Below, piece by piece: positions 15,957-24,546 of a DNA stretch of 64,000 nucleotides; within the stretch, counting starts at the first letter, position 1, and the number at the start of each line of letters is the position of its first letter. This DNA comes from Sapientia aquatica. Lineage in GTDB: Bacteria; Pseudomonadota; Gammaproteobacteria; Burkholderiales; Burkholderiaceae_D. Both the position numbers and the translations under genes were made by a program. The notes beneath the pieces are model-generated. The model saw only the letters and a program-made list of their open reading frames with translations. It ran no database searches and was not told the DNA's origin. The stretch covers positions 124,001 to 188,000 of the forward strand of contig NZ_SMYL01000002.1 of NCBI RefSeq assembly GCF_004358105.1, in the 5' to 3' direction.

Positions 15957-16763
15957 CTACACTTTCACCATACAACGTTGAATATCTCTATGCGTCAACG
16001 TTAACTCTTTCAACCCCTCTGCATCCAAGATCACAATCCGCCGCAATTGCACACTAATAATCCCCGCATCGTTTAATAGCGATAAGGTGCGGCTGACCGT
16101 TTCCAACGTTAATCCCAAATAGCTACCCATTTCATGCCGTGTCATCCGTAAATTGAACGATGTTTGGGAATAACCCAGCAGATGAAAACGCTGCGCCAGC
16201 GATTGCAAAAATATGGACACGCGCGCTTCAGCATTTTTTGACGCCAGAATATTTAATCGATTTTGTTGCGCGACCAACTGCCTACTAAAAATATGCAAAA
16301 TCGCTCGCTCAAAATGCTCAAACGTGCAGCTACACACTTTTAACTTAAGTAGCGGAATCACAATCACATCGCAATCCGATAAAGCCACCGCTTCCGACAT
16401 ATGTCGCCCGGTATGCATCCCGTCTATGCCTAATAAATCGCCCTTCATTTGAAAATGGCACACCTGCTCATTGCCGAATTCATCTAAAAATATTGATTTA
16501 ATAAAGCCAGAGTTGACCAAGTAAATATTAACGAATTCTTGATTTAAGCTATGAATCCGCTGCCCCGATTTGAAATGCACATGTTGAAAAACGACTTGAT
16601 CAGTTTGGCGCTGAATCGCAATGGGAAGATTGAGTAGTTCGCTAATTTCGGACGCGGTGGACCATAATTTGGCATGGCTTTTTAGCGCGTTATAGCTAGT
16701 TCGCAGCGCAGGCGGCGGGATTGTTTTGGCGCGGTTTTGAGGCTGGGCAAATGCAGTCGTCAT
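15957..16763 (-). CDS. Crp/Fnr family transcriptional regulator without N-terminal Fe-S cysteines
   Basis: 268 residues: a cyclic-nucleotide-binding-like beta barrel (about 55-165, FKSGQRIHSLNQEFVNIYLVNSGFIKS), a dimer helix, and an FNR-type winged helix (MTRHEMGSYLGLTLETVSRTLSLLNDAG). The recognition helix carries E-T-V-S-R as in FNR. FNR itself binds a [4Fe-4S] cluster through N-terminal cysteines, but here the first cysteine is C102, with the rest at about 131, 144 and 146. It therefore cannot sense oxygen in the E. coli way and is better compared with FixK, Dnr or Anr-like paralogues. GAGGA precedes ATG. Confidence 0.88.
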   Translation of the reverse strand: MTTAFAQPQNRAKTIPPPALRTSYNALKSHAKLWSTASEISELLNLPIAIQRQTDQVVFQHVHFKSGQRIHSLNQEFVNIYLVNSGFIKSIFLDEFGNEQVCHFQMKGDLLGIDGMHTGRHMSEAVALSDCDVIVIPLLKLKVCSCTFEHFERAILHIFSRQLVAQQNRLNILASKNAEARVSIFLQSLAQRFHLLGYSQTSFNLRMTRHEMGSYLGLTLETVSRTLSLLNDAGIISVQLRRIVILDAEGLKELTLTHRDIQRCMVKV

Positions 16764-16888
16764 GCTGTCCTCGTTGGAGTGAAGATTAGATTGGTGGAGA
16801 GATAAATAGGCGGGCGTGAGGTAATTAACAACAATATCGAACGTTCGTGGCTGTTATTTGGATGATGTTATGTATCGCACTGGTGATC

Positions 16889-16904
16889 TGTGTGCTAGCG
16901 AACA
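16889..16904 (+). promoter_or_regulatory. Recurrent intergenic palindrome, copy 5
   Basis: TGTGTGCTAGCGAACA. Its 14-bp core is identical, in reverse orientation, to the copy at 37331. It is 126 bp before the divergent Crp/Fnr gene. Operator role inferred. Confidence 0.4.
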
Positions 16905-17028
16905 TGTTGCGTGAAATCAGGTTTGCGGGTGCGTGCTGAAGGCGCTAAATGGCTCACTGTCCTTTGAGGGGGGACAGGGAATTTTGGGTGGGATTGTGCA
17001 AATGGCGGAGCTGGGCTGGATAGCCGAT

Positions 17029-17060
17029 GAAAAATGGCGAGCTATAGCCCGCCATTTTTC
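17029..17060 (-). terminator. Hairpin terminator of the metallopeptidase gene
   Basis: Perfect 11-bp stem GAAAAATGGCG / CGCCATTTTTC with a 10-nt loop, 47 bp after the peptidase stop codon. Read on the minus strand it ends in a run of five T within the stem, as in bidirectional intrinsic terminators. Confidence 0.75.
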
Positions 17061-17106
17061 ACTTCATTTGCTATCTACCTGTTGGAGGTGACAGCATTTA
17101 TAAAAC

Positions 17107-20007
17107 TCAGAACGGATACGCTGGCGCTATTCCGGAAAGATCCAGCCATTGTCCGGTTGATACTTGATTGAATTTATTTTGAGCTAACGCATAAAACTGC
17201 TCAGGCAACACAGGTAGATTTAAATCTGCGACCGAATCCAATGCTGTTTGCGACAAGGTAATGCCATACATGGCAAAAATAGTGCGCAAATCTTGGCCAA
17301 TGATTTTAGAACTTAGTACGAAAATCAAGTCAGGATTGGAGATGGTGCTGTTGTCAGTAAATCGACTCATACCATATTTACTCTTGTTCGTCGCATCCCA
17401 TGCCCCAGAGACTAAACGATCACCCTTATTGAGTAAGGTTAAAAAGTCCAAGGTGGTTTCCATGCTGGGAACGGTCTCGGTAGTACGATAGCGGCTAAAC
17501 AAGAACGCTAACTGAAAATGCACTGCGCGCATTGGATCTTGATTAGCCATGGTCCACAATTTGGCTTGCATATCGAGTACTTTGGCATTGCCAGTGAGAC
17601 CGGTTGCTCTGTTGGCGACGATATCCTTATATAACGTTGCATGATCAGTCGTGTGTCCACTATCAACGCCCAGAATTTTGAATTGTCGAATCATTTCAGC
17701 ACTGGCGAGAATATTGTTGTCGCATTCGACGACACAGCCTTGACCATTAAAGGCAATATGTAATACGCGCTGTACCGTGTTATGCCCAAGCTCATGCGCC
17801 CAACCCCAGCCTGCATCAATCCCTGCAAAGCCATCGACGGGGTTTCCACTACAAAGAAAACCACAAGATGCAATCCAACCGACAAAATGCTGCACGTGCG
17901 GGGCACGGTGCAAGGGACCATCGCATGTCCAACCGAGTTGACCACAGATGGATGAAACATTATTGGTCATCGGTATATCGTTATAACCGTTGGCAATGTG
18001 ATTGGAGTTAAACAACATATCTCTGATTTGGCTTTGAATATAGGTATTCGGATCCATAGTCGGATTTGCATAGCCAATCATCTGTTGAATTTCTCCACCA
18101 ACCAATTTAATTGTTTGCCAGCCAAAGTCCTTACGCTTAGTGGCGGCAATTGCGTCGGCATAATCTTGGGCAGATTGTGCTTGAGTTGTATCAAAATGCG
18201 AATACTTAGCCGCACCACGAATTTTTAACGTGACGGTTTGGCCAGGTGTCGCACCGGAATACGAGAGCATCAAAGGTCCACCAAACGGCGAATTAAATAA
18301 TGTCGGTCCCGCTGTATTTAACGGTATCGAGAATGAATTAGGACGACGTGGTCGTTTGTAGTTACTGCTTAGACTATCCGTCAACGGATCGCCCCAGACG
18401 CGCAGGTAATTGGTTTGAACTGCTAATGATTTAGCATTTCCGCTATCGACGATCTGAATCGTGACAGGCTTGGCGGGAATAGCACCGCGACCGATTAATG
18501 TTATTCCAGAGCTTTGTGCAATTGTCACTGTGATTGTTTCATCGCTGCTACTTACCGGAATAGTTTGCGCTGCGGCCGGCATGTAATCGCCTTGACCCGC
18601 AGTGGCTGTGGTCGTGGTTGCGCGATTAAATGTGACCCAGGAATCTGAAGCATAGGTACGCAGATAATCTCCACCATTAGTATCTCTGTTGATTGTTCCG
18701 TATTTAATCGTTGGACGATATAAATCGGCCCAAAGTACAAGCAAACGATACAAATCAGTGGTGGGGCTAGTAAATATATCAATGCCATTGCTCTGCATCG
18801 TGCCTAAATCATTGTGAAACTGCGTGATAGGCGTTGCCGGTGATGCATCGGTACTTAATTTCAAAGTTGGTTGAGCTTGAGCCAACAGACCAAGAGTATT
18901 AATTAGTGGGGTCAATTGATCGTTGCGTTGCAAGATTGCCGCTACAGAAGTACCAGCAGCAACCGATACTGCCGATGCACCTGCAAAATAATTGCCAGGG
19001 TAGCCGCCCAAATCCATGCCCATGCCATTAAGTACTTGGCGGCCACCGGATGAATCGATCCAGCTTGCGTGCATATAGATAATTGCTTTACCTGCCTGCA
19101 AATATTTTAAAATTTGGCTCGATAACGCTGGGTCGCTTCGCGTGCCCGCACCAAAAACCAATAAATCCAAATTTTGCCAACATGTATTGGTGCTATCCAC
19201 CAAATCGCAAGTAATAACTTGGGAAGTCGAACCGAGATTTTTAATGAGTTTACTGACCGTTGGCGCATCATAACCAGCCGTAGCAAATTTCAACGTTGCT
19301 GGAAGAGCGCCAGAGGCCTTGCCGGTAACAACCCAAGTAAACGCGCGGTTAAAAACCGTGGTGTGCTGAGTTTCGTTCGATTGATTGGCAATCCAGCTCA
19401 ACACATTCGCGCCATAAGCCAGCGCGCGCCCTTGACCAAATTGGGCAATAGCAGCGAGGGTACTGTTATCGTCAGCGCTAACCAGTGCGCTTGCCATGGT
19501 GTGACTTCTGATATTGATATCACTGCTGTTGCTAGTGAGATTGAGTGCAGTATTTGTCGAACTATTACCATAAATATCGGCGACAGCAGCACTCTGTTGT
19601 TGTTGATATTTAACCGCAAGACTTGTGGCTAATTGAAGTAAAGTGGGTTCGTCAGCCGTGCTTAATTGACTTGAATCCCCAGTCGTTGCAGCTTGCACAA
19701 TCGGATTGACTGGCGTGCTGCCGGATTGTCCAGACGATGAAGTTCCAGTTGTCGTTCCTCCGGCTTGACCTGAAGAAGTGCCGGTTCCGGCGCTTCCGGT
19801 TTGACTTGTATTCGTTCCTGTTTGCGCAGACCCAGAATTTCCAGTATTGCCATTTAATCCGCTGTTGCTAACTTGATCTACCGTTGGCGCAGGACTGCCT
19901 CCTCCACCACAACCCGCAACGCAGGCTATCATTAATGCCGCCAATAATCTCATTCCATTAATGCGGCGGGGAAGTGATTTGAATCTACTCATGAAAATTA
20001 CTTTCAT
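17107..20007 (-). CDS. ImpA-type zinc metallopeptidase lipoprotein
   Basis: 966 residues. A lipoprotein signal ends at C33 (CVAGCGGGGS), followed by an 80-residue Gly/Ser/Thr linker (GTSSGQAGGTTTGTSS). A large N-terminal domain precedes the zinc site WAHELGHNTVQ (H738, E739, H742). Architecture and sequence style match the ImpA family (M60/M88-like gluzincins; the Pseudomonas member cleaves O-glycosylated mucin-like proteins). It is expected to be surface-attached or secreted, acting on glycoproteins. ATG 20007 is given; an ATG at 19992 has a slightly better upstream GAAAG. It stands alone with its own terminator. Confidence 0.85.
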   Translation of the reverse strand: MKVIFMSRFKSLPRRINGMRLLAALMIACVAGCGGGGSPAPTVDQVSNSGLNGNTGNSGSAQTGTNTSQTGSAGTGTSSGQAGGTTTGTSSSGQSGSTPVNPIVQAATTGDSSQLSTADEPTLLQLATSLAVKYQQQQSAAVADIYGNSSTNTALNLTSNSSDINIRSHTMASALVSADDNSTLAAIAQFGQGRALAYGANVLSWIANQSNETQHTTVFNRAFTWVVTGKASGALPATLKFATAGYDAPTVSKLIKNLGSTSQVITCDLVDSTNTCWQNLDLLVFGAGTRSDPALSSQILKYLQAGKAIIYMHASWIDSSGGRQVLNGMGMDLGGYPGNYFAGASAVSVAAGTSVAAILQRNDQLTPLINTLGLLAQAQPTLKLSTDASPATPITQFHNDLGTMQSNGIDIFTSPTTDLYRLLVLWADLYRPTIKYGTINRDTNGGDYLRTYASDSWVTFNRATTTTATAGQGDYMPAAAQTIPVSSSDETITVTIAQSSGITLIGRGAIPAKPVTIQIVDSGNAKSLAVQTNYLRVWGDPLTDSLSSNYKRPRRPNSFSIPLNTAGPTLFNSPFGGPLMLSYSGATPGQTVTLKIRGAAKYSHFDTTQAQSAQDYADAIAATKRKDFGWQTIKLVGGEIQQMIGYANPTMDPNTYIQSQIRDMLFNSNHIANGYNDIPMTNNVSSICGQLGWTCDGPLHRAPHVQHFVGWIASCGFLCSGNPVDGFAGIDAGWGWAHELGHNTVQRVLHIAFNGQGCVVECDNNILASAEMIRQFKILGVDSGHTTDHATLYKDIVANRATGLTGNAKVLDMQAKLWTMANQDPMRAVHFQLAFLFSRYRTTETVPSMETTLDFLTLLNKGDRLVSGAWDATNKSKYGMSRFTDNSTISNPDLIFVLSSKIIGQDLRTIFAMYGITLSQTALDSVADLNLPVLPEQFYALAQNKFNQVSTGQWLDLSGIAPAYPF

Positions 20008-20284
20008 TGCTATGTTGGGCTACGTGCTGCCTTCTTTTGGAAGCACGACGAAATTGAAAAGAATTGTGAAAATCGACGTTAACTACGCTTTAGGTGGTTT
20101 AAGCAAACAATTTTGACTATACCATATTGTAGAGATTAAGTTGCCTAGCGGAAATTTGTAGAATTACGGATTAATTTGCGGGAACTACGGAGTGGCTGTG
20201 ATTTCAGCGATCACATTTGATAGTGAATCTTTTTTGAAAATGCCAAGGCGTAGGAACGTCAACGTTGTGTCGCAGGTCATCGTT

Positions 20285-20568
20285 TCAAAGTTTATCGTTG
20301 TCAGCCAGGCTCAGATTGCTCACCACTGGCATCGTTTCAATAAACTTACGCAAGTCACGAATTGCATCAGTAATCTGGACTTCAACAAATCCCAAAAAAT
20401 GTTCGCCTACGTTCCGTACAATCTCAACTGAAATACCAGTCATCGGCATATCCCAAAACTTTAGAACTAGTTCTTGACTGACTGCTTTGTGCTGCTAGCA
20501 CACATCCCAAAAACCTCTCGACCGCTAGATAGTGCCTCTGCCACCAGATCAAAAAAATGAGAATCCAT
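20285..20568 (-). pseudogene. Possible frameshifted remnant of a small gene
   Basis: Two adjacent minus-strand frames, each too short to be called alone. The first is 20568-20467 (33 residues, MDSHFFDLVAEALSSGREVFG) with AGGT ten bases upstream. The second is 20449-20285 (54 residues, containing GFVEVQITDAIRDLRKFIETM), whose frame stays open upstream through QELVLKFWDMPMTG. Both look like normal amphipathic protein sequence and overlap around 20480 in different frames, as expected of a gene broken by a one-base shift. No family recognised. They could also be two unrelated small ORFs or chance. Confidence 0.3.
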
Positions 20569-20682
20569 ACATTGCTTAACCTCGATGTAAATTGGGTTCA
20601 GTATTAGGATTGATCCGCAAACTCAATCTAAGCCACGCACTGTGTTGTGTGCAATTCGCTCGCATTCGCGATGGCAAGTCAT

Positions 20683-20700
20683 CGTTCGATAACGAACAGA
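20683..20700 (+). promoter_or_regulatory. Recurrent intergenic palindrome, copy 6
   Basis: CGTTCGATAACGAACAGA, with the perfect inverted repeat GTTCG-ATAA-CGAAC at 20684-20697. It is 104 bp before the small gene at 20804. Operator role inferred. Confidence 0.4.
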
Positions 20701-20803
20701 ATCGCACTAACTATTTAGTCACGATGAAGCTAGCCTTAAAAATTGAAGCGATTAATTTTGGCGATTTTCGATGACGTAAAAATTTAATTAGGACGTGCCA
20801 ATA

Positions 20804-20986
20804 ATGGAATACAGCGATAGCAGTTTATTTGAGCCGAAAACGGTAATGAGGGTGGAAAAGGTTAAAACTTCGCGCCAGAGTGGGGATGTTGAACATAGAG
20901 AATTGAGCAGAAAAATTGCGCTCAATGATCAGCGCAAATCGGACGAGGCTAGTCAGGAAATTAAACGTGCCTTTACCCGCTATTAG
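20804..20986 (+). CDS. Small charged hypothetical protein
   Basis: 60 residues from ATG 20804, with AGGA ten bases upstream; a GTG at 20795 is too close to that site. The sequence is charged and probably helical (ELSRKIALNDQRKSDEASQEI) with no membrane segment. No family recognised. Palindrome copy 6 precedes it by about 100 bp, the spacing seen for other members, which slightly supports expression. Confidence 0.4.
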   Translation: MEYSDSSLFEPKTVMRVEKVKTSRQSGDVEHRELSRKIALNDQRKSDEASQEIKRAFTRY

Positions 20987-21521
20987 ACCATTGGTAGTGC
21001 TCGCTGATGTTACTCAATCACGGCGGAGCAACATTCCATTTGATGATCAAGAGCCTTCGGCTATGCATGCTGAGATCGGCTTTAATCATTGTTGGCAGCC
21101 ATCTCAGATCATTCCTCATAGTCAGATGAAGGCGCCGCGTCGCCTTGGTGCGATCGTTTTTTTTCAGTCGATCGACGGCTACTTTGTACGCACTTGGATG
21201 CTTGATGTGGTGATTCGGCGGCTTAATTCGATTGAACCTTTTCATGGTTTGTATTGTGGCTTTGCGCCTAGTTCTGCGCTTAGCTCAACAAAACAACACT
21301 ACTCGAATGTGTTGGATAGCGAACAGTGATTTTGCGTTTGCTGACCTAGCATCAATGTGTACCTGAAACACATTATTTACCTGATGGGGTAGTTTCATTT
21401 CGATGGAAATTAGGTAAGTTGAGATCAATAAAAATTGCGCCCGCCGATGGCTATGCTGAAAGTGGAGCGCGAATGTTGGTCTTATTCTCAATAAAATAAT
21501 TACATCCTTTTGGGGTCTTTT
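20987..21521. other. Intergenic region upstream of the OmpA-type gene
   Basis: 535 bp. A plus-strand open frame runs to 21329 but its end overlaps a palindrome copy and its product resembles nothing known, so it is not called. The region contains palindrome copy 7 at 21310-21325 and presumably the ompA promoter in the last 190 bp. Confidence 0.5.
21310..21325 (+). promoter_or_regulatory. Recurrent intergenic palindrome, copy 7
   Basis: TGTTGGATAGCGAACA, one mismatch from GTTCGATAGCGAACA of copy 2. It is 197 bp before the OmpA-type start. Operator role inferred. Confidence 0.35.
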
Positions 21522-22568
21522 ATGCGTAATCTAAAAAAAATTTCTCTCGCGGTATTGGTCGTGTGTAGCGCAACTTCTTCCTTGGTGTTGGCACAATCGG
21601 CTGACTACAATCCATCGTGGTATATCACGCCGAGTTTAAGCATGCTTCGCCCTGATTCGGGCTTTAATGTTTCTGATCGCGGAGAAGCGGCGGGCATTTC
21701 TGTGGGTAAGCCTTTGTCGGAATACTGGGATATTCAGATCGGTACGAAGTACGGACGCGAAAATCATGACGGACTTAAATATCAGCAAAACTTGTTGGGC
21801 GTGGATGGTTTGTTGATGCTCTCACGCGAAGAAATCCGTCCTTTTTTGCTCATGGGAGCAGGTTATCAACAAGATCGTTTAAGCTCAGCTTTGGGTGAGA
21901 GATCCGGTTACGCGCCCTATGTTAATGCGGGTGTTGGTGTGCAAATTGCGCTCAATGATCAATGGTCCTTGCAAGCTGATTTCCGGCGCGAACACGGCTA
22001 TTTGCGTAACAATAATTTTGATATTTCACGTAACAACAATAATTATCTGACGGTTGGAATTAGCTACGCCTTTGATAAATCACCGGTCGTCGCTGTTGCC
22101 AAGGTAACTCCGCCGCCACCTCCGCCGCCAGCCCAGACTATCGTTCAAGTAGTGCAAACTCCCGCTCCACCGCCGCCACCACGATTCGAGAAAATAGTGT
22201 TGTCTTCGACGGAATTATTTGGCTTTGATCAGTACGCTTTGCAATTGCCGCAACCCAAACTTGATGAAATCGCCAATGCGTTAGTCGCTAATCCTACCGT
22301 GAACAATGTTGTCATTACCGGCTATACGGATCGCATCGGGACGGCGAAATACAACCAAAAATTATCCGAACGGAGGGCTAATTCAGTCAAAGAATATTTG
22401 GTCGGTAAAAACGTCGGCGCAGAGCGTTTAGTCACCGAAGGGAAAGGCGAAGCCAATCCGCTAGTGACTTGCACTGAAAAAAAGCTGAAAGCATTGATTG
22501 TCTGTCTTGAACCAAACCGTCGGGTAGAAGTTGAGCAGATCACCATTAATCAGCGTGTGACGAAATAG
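21522..22568 (+). CDS. OmpA family outer-membrane protein
   Basis: 348 residues. A signal peptide (LAVLVVCSATSSLVLAQSA) is followed by an eight-strand-type beta-barrel domain (about 25-195, with ISVGKPLSEYWDIQIGTKYG and alternating aromatic strands). A proline-rich hinge (PPPPPPPAQ and PAPPPPPRF) then leads to a C-terminal OmpA peptidoglycan-binding domain (VVITGYTDRIGTAKYNQKLS, ERRANSVKEYL). It should anchor the outer membrane to the wall. A short cysteine loop in VTCTEKKLKALIVCLEPNRRVEV is typical of betaproteobacterial OmpA. Start ATG 21522 follows GGGG; a TTG at 21510 is less likely. Confidence 0.92.
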   Translation: MRNLKKISLAVLVVCSATSSLVLAQSADYNPSWYITPSLSMLRPDSGFNVSDRGEAAGISVGKPLSEYWDIQIGTKYGRENHDGLKYQQNLLGVDGLLMLSREEIRPFLLMGAGYQQDRLSSALGERSGYAPYVNAGVGVQIALNDQWSLQADFRREHGYLRNNNFDISRNNNNYLTVGISYAFDKSPVVAVAKVTPPPPPPPAQTIVQVVQTPAPPPPPRFEKIVLSSTELFGFDQYALQLPQPKLDEIANALVANPTVNNVVITGYTDRIGTAKYNQKLSERRANSVKEYLVGKNVGAERLVTEGKGEANPLVTCTEKKLKALIVCLEPNRRVEVEQITINQRVTK

Positions 22569-22669
22569 AACTGGAGTAGCAACCAAGTAGCACAGCGCCG
22601 AAAGAGTTTATCCATTTTTGGAGTGATTCATTCGGTGCATTGTTTCAGTTCACGATTAGGTGCAGTAAA

Positions 22670-22695
22670 AAAGCCAATCTCATCAGATTGGCTTT
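22670..22695. terminator. Perfect hairpin downstream of the OmpA-type gene
   Basis: 11-bp stem AAAGCCAATCT / AGATTGGCTTT with a CATC loop, about 100 bp after the stop codon. The A run before it (22667-22672) gives a T run on the minus strand; on the plus strand only three T follow within the stem. Probably terminates ompA transcription. Confidence 0.7.
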
Positions 22696-22799
22696 GGCAT
22701 AAGTAAAACGAGTTGGTAACGCGTTAGAACTTGGAAATTGGTGCTGGTATGTTTCCCGACCGCCAGCTCCGGTAGTCTGTGCTTAAGACTCACTAATAG

Positions 22800-22833
22800 A
22801 ATGCAATGCCTGTGATAGAAACTGCATTTTTTT
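22800..22833 (+). terminator. Candidate intrinsic terminator of an unassigned transcript
   Basis: Stem AATGCA (22800-22805) / TGCATT (22823-22828) with a 17-nt loop, followed by five further T. The loop also contains TGCCTGT, which can pair alternatively with ACAGGCA at 22843-22849, so two competing folds exist. There is no gene between this and the hairpin at 22695. Confidence 0.4.
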
Positions 22834-22938
22834 AAATCTAAGACAGGCAATGTCATTAGGATTCAGACCATATCTAGCCGGGTCAGAAGGCCGGTTCGAG
22901 ACGATGGAGGGAGAATAGCGAACCCGGCATTGCTGCTC

Positions 22939-22954
22939 TGTACGTTAGCTAACG
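22939..22954 (+). promoter_or_regulatory. Recurrent intergenic palindrome, copy 8
   Basis: TGTACGTTAGCTAACG, with the perfect 12-bp palindrome CGTTAGCTAACG. It is 214 bp before the hybrid kinase start at 23168. Operator role inferred. Confidence 0.35.
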
Positions 22955-23167
22955 CTGCACGAAACCGAATCACCAGCAGAAGCAACAACTAACTAAAAGT
23001 CGCGCGTCACAAACCAATCGCGCCAATTGTTCCAATTTACGTCACATCGTGAATAAATGAGCAATAAGCACTAAATCAGAGTATTGTTCGGCTAATCGCT
23101 TTTAAGAGCCAATGTTCTGTGTTGGGATGGAGTCGGGACTAACAACACAATAAAGAAGGTGACGAAC

Positions 23168-24505
23168 ATGGTTCCGATCAGTTCTGAAGATAGCAAAGCG
23201 CTTGTGCCGACTACGCCAACAGAGTTGTACCTGAAGCGCATCAACGACGATTTGCTGAGCCAAATCGCGACGCTACGCAAAGAATTAGCCGACAAAGAAT
23301 TTCATCACACCATGCTTAGCCAATTGCGCGAAGCCAATCAACATTTGGTAATCGCCACGGTGGATGCGCAAGACATGCAAGCCAATGCCGAAGCCTATAA
23401 CAAGCGTCAGGAAGAATTTTTATCGATGTTGGCACATGAGTTACGCAATCCTTTAGCACCAATTGCTTTAGCTGCTGATTTGATTGGCAAGCTCGTTTCA
23501 TCGCATCCTGATCTGCCCGAATTACAAGCCATCATCGTACGTCAGATTAATCAGATGTCGCGCTTGATTGATGATTTGCTGGATGCTTCGCGTTTAAGCA
23601 GTGGCAAAATTACGTTAAAGCGCAATGTTGTTTCCTTATCGTGCATCCTACAGTTAGCGCTGGAATCGAGTCAGCATTCATTCGATACGCGCCATCAAAA
23701 GCTGATCTTTGATCGTAATATGGAAGACATCCCTATCGACGGCGATGTGGCACGATTGGCGCAAGTGTTTTCTAATATCTTAATTAATGGCGCAAAATTT
23801 ACGCCAGAATTCGGCACCGTTTCTATTACCGTTGAGCGCGAAGGTGGTTTTGCTTGTGTCTCGATTAAAGACAACGGCATCGGTATTCCACTTGATTTGC
23901 AAGCGCATATTTTCCAATTATTTAAACAGGGCTTTCACTCGCTGAATCGCTCGCAAGGTGGCTTGGGTATTGGGCTATCGTTAGCGCGCGTGATCGTGGA
24001 AATGCATAAAGGCAGTATTTTGGTGCATAGCGACGGAACAGGATTTGGTAGCGAATTTATTGTGCGTTTGCCGATTTCTGGTAAAGCCACTTTTCCAGTA
24101 GTGACCGTTGCAGCGCCTAAAATCAATCGCAAGTTTTGCCAAATTCTGCTGATTGAAGATAACGCTGATACCAATTTCACGTTAGAGAAACTATTGAAAC
24201 AAGAAGGTCATAGCGTGAGTTCCTGTAGCGATGGCATGGGCGGTTTGTTATTGGCGATGAAGAATTCGTATGACGTCATCATTTGCGATATCGGTTTGCC
24301 CGATATGGATGGCTTTGAAATTGTGAAAAAACTGCGAGCAGAAACCTCGCTCACGATTCCAACCTTGATTGCCTTAACCGGCTACAACCAATTCGGCATG
24401 CAGCAACGGGCTAAGGAAATCGGCTTCGATTATTACTTGGTCAAACCAGTCAATGTGCCGGTGTTGCTTGATATTGTTTCCTCGATCACTTTGTACAGAA
24501 AGTGA
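23168..24505 (+). CDS. Hybrid sensor histidine kinase/response regulator
   Basis: 445 residues, no membrane segment. A coiled-coil region (about 15-75) leads to HisKA with the H-box EFLSMLAHELRNPLAPI. The HATPase domain follows with N-box FSNILINGAKFTP, G1 IKDNGIGIP and G2 GGLGIGLSLARVIV. A C-terminal receiver domain (from about 320: ILLIEDNADTNFTLEKLL, acceptor D in VIICDIGLPDMDG) completes it. There is no sensor domain beyond the coiled coil, so the signal must come from a partner. ATG 23168 follows AAGAAGG. It starts a plus-strand group with the small protein and the KaiC-like ATPase downstream. Confidence 0.92.
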   Translation: MVPISSEDSKALVPTTPTELYLKRINDDLLSQIATLRKELADKEFHHTMLSQLREANQHLVIATVDAQDMQANAEAYNKRQEEFLSMLAHELRNPLAPIALAADLIGKLVSSHPDLPELQAIIVRQINQMSRLIDDLLDASRLSSGKITLKRNVVSLSCILQLALESSQHSFDTRHQKLIFDRNMEDIPIDGDVARLAQVFSNILINGAKFTPEFGTVSITVEREGGFACVSIKDNGIGIPLDLQAHIFQLFKQGFHSLNRSQGGLGIGLSLARVIVEMHKGSILVHSDGTGFGSEFIVRLPISGKATFPVVTVAAPKINRKFCQILLIEDNADTNFTLEKLLKQEGHSVSSCSDGMGGLLLAMKNSYDVIICDIGLPDMDGFEIVKKLRAETSLTIPTLIALTGYNQFGMQQRAKEIGFDYYLVKPVNVPVLLDIVSSITLYRK

Positions 24506-24546
24506 TACTCCATGATTTTCTCTGATTGCCGCACATATGGTGATGT

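Larger units (their letters stand above)
16764..17106. other. Intergenic region with palindrome copy and terminator
   Basis: 343 bp without a credible gene. It holds one copy of the recurrent palindrome (16889-16904), 126 bp before the Crp/Fnr start, a short TCGAACGTTCG palindrome near 16838, and the hairpin at 17029-17060. Confidence 0.7.
20008..20803. other. Gene-poor intergenic region with a possible gene remnant
   Basis: 796 bp with no confident gene. The minus strand holds two short, shifted reading frames that may be one decayed gene (listed separately). One palindrome copy lies at 20683-20700. Plus-strand frames here look like shadows of the remnant. The first 130 bp upstream of the peptidase gene are AT-rich and probably hold its promoter. 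Confidence 0.6.
22569..23167. other. Intergenic region with hairpins and possible small RNA
   Basis: 599 bp without a gene. It holds the hairpin at 22670-22695, a second terminator-like hairpin at 22800-22833, a stem 22877-22883/22922-22928 (GCCGGGT/ACCCGGC), and palindrome copy 8. The 100-bp interval between the first two hairpins has no open frame and could be a small RNA. The last 200 bp hold nothing I recognise. Confidence 0.6.

Noticed and set aside
20192-20477. Overlapping plus-strand frames in the gene-poor stretch
   Set aside because: They lie opposite the putative minus-strand remnant and look like its shadow.
20916-21329. Open plus-strand frame of about 137 codons
   Set aside because: Starts at TTG without a ribosome site, matches no family, and its end overlaps an intergenic palindrome copy. 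A shorter version from 21062 is possible but unsupported.
20907-21960. A 17-bp match (ATTGCGCTCAATGATCA) between about 20914 and about 21946
   Set aside because: One copy is inside the small gene at 20804 and the other inside the OmpA gene in unrelated codons; nothing flanking matches. Likely chance.
22880-22930. GGTTCGAGAC resembling a tRNA T-arm
   Set aside because: No acceptor stem, anticodon arm or cloverleaf could be drawn around it.
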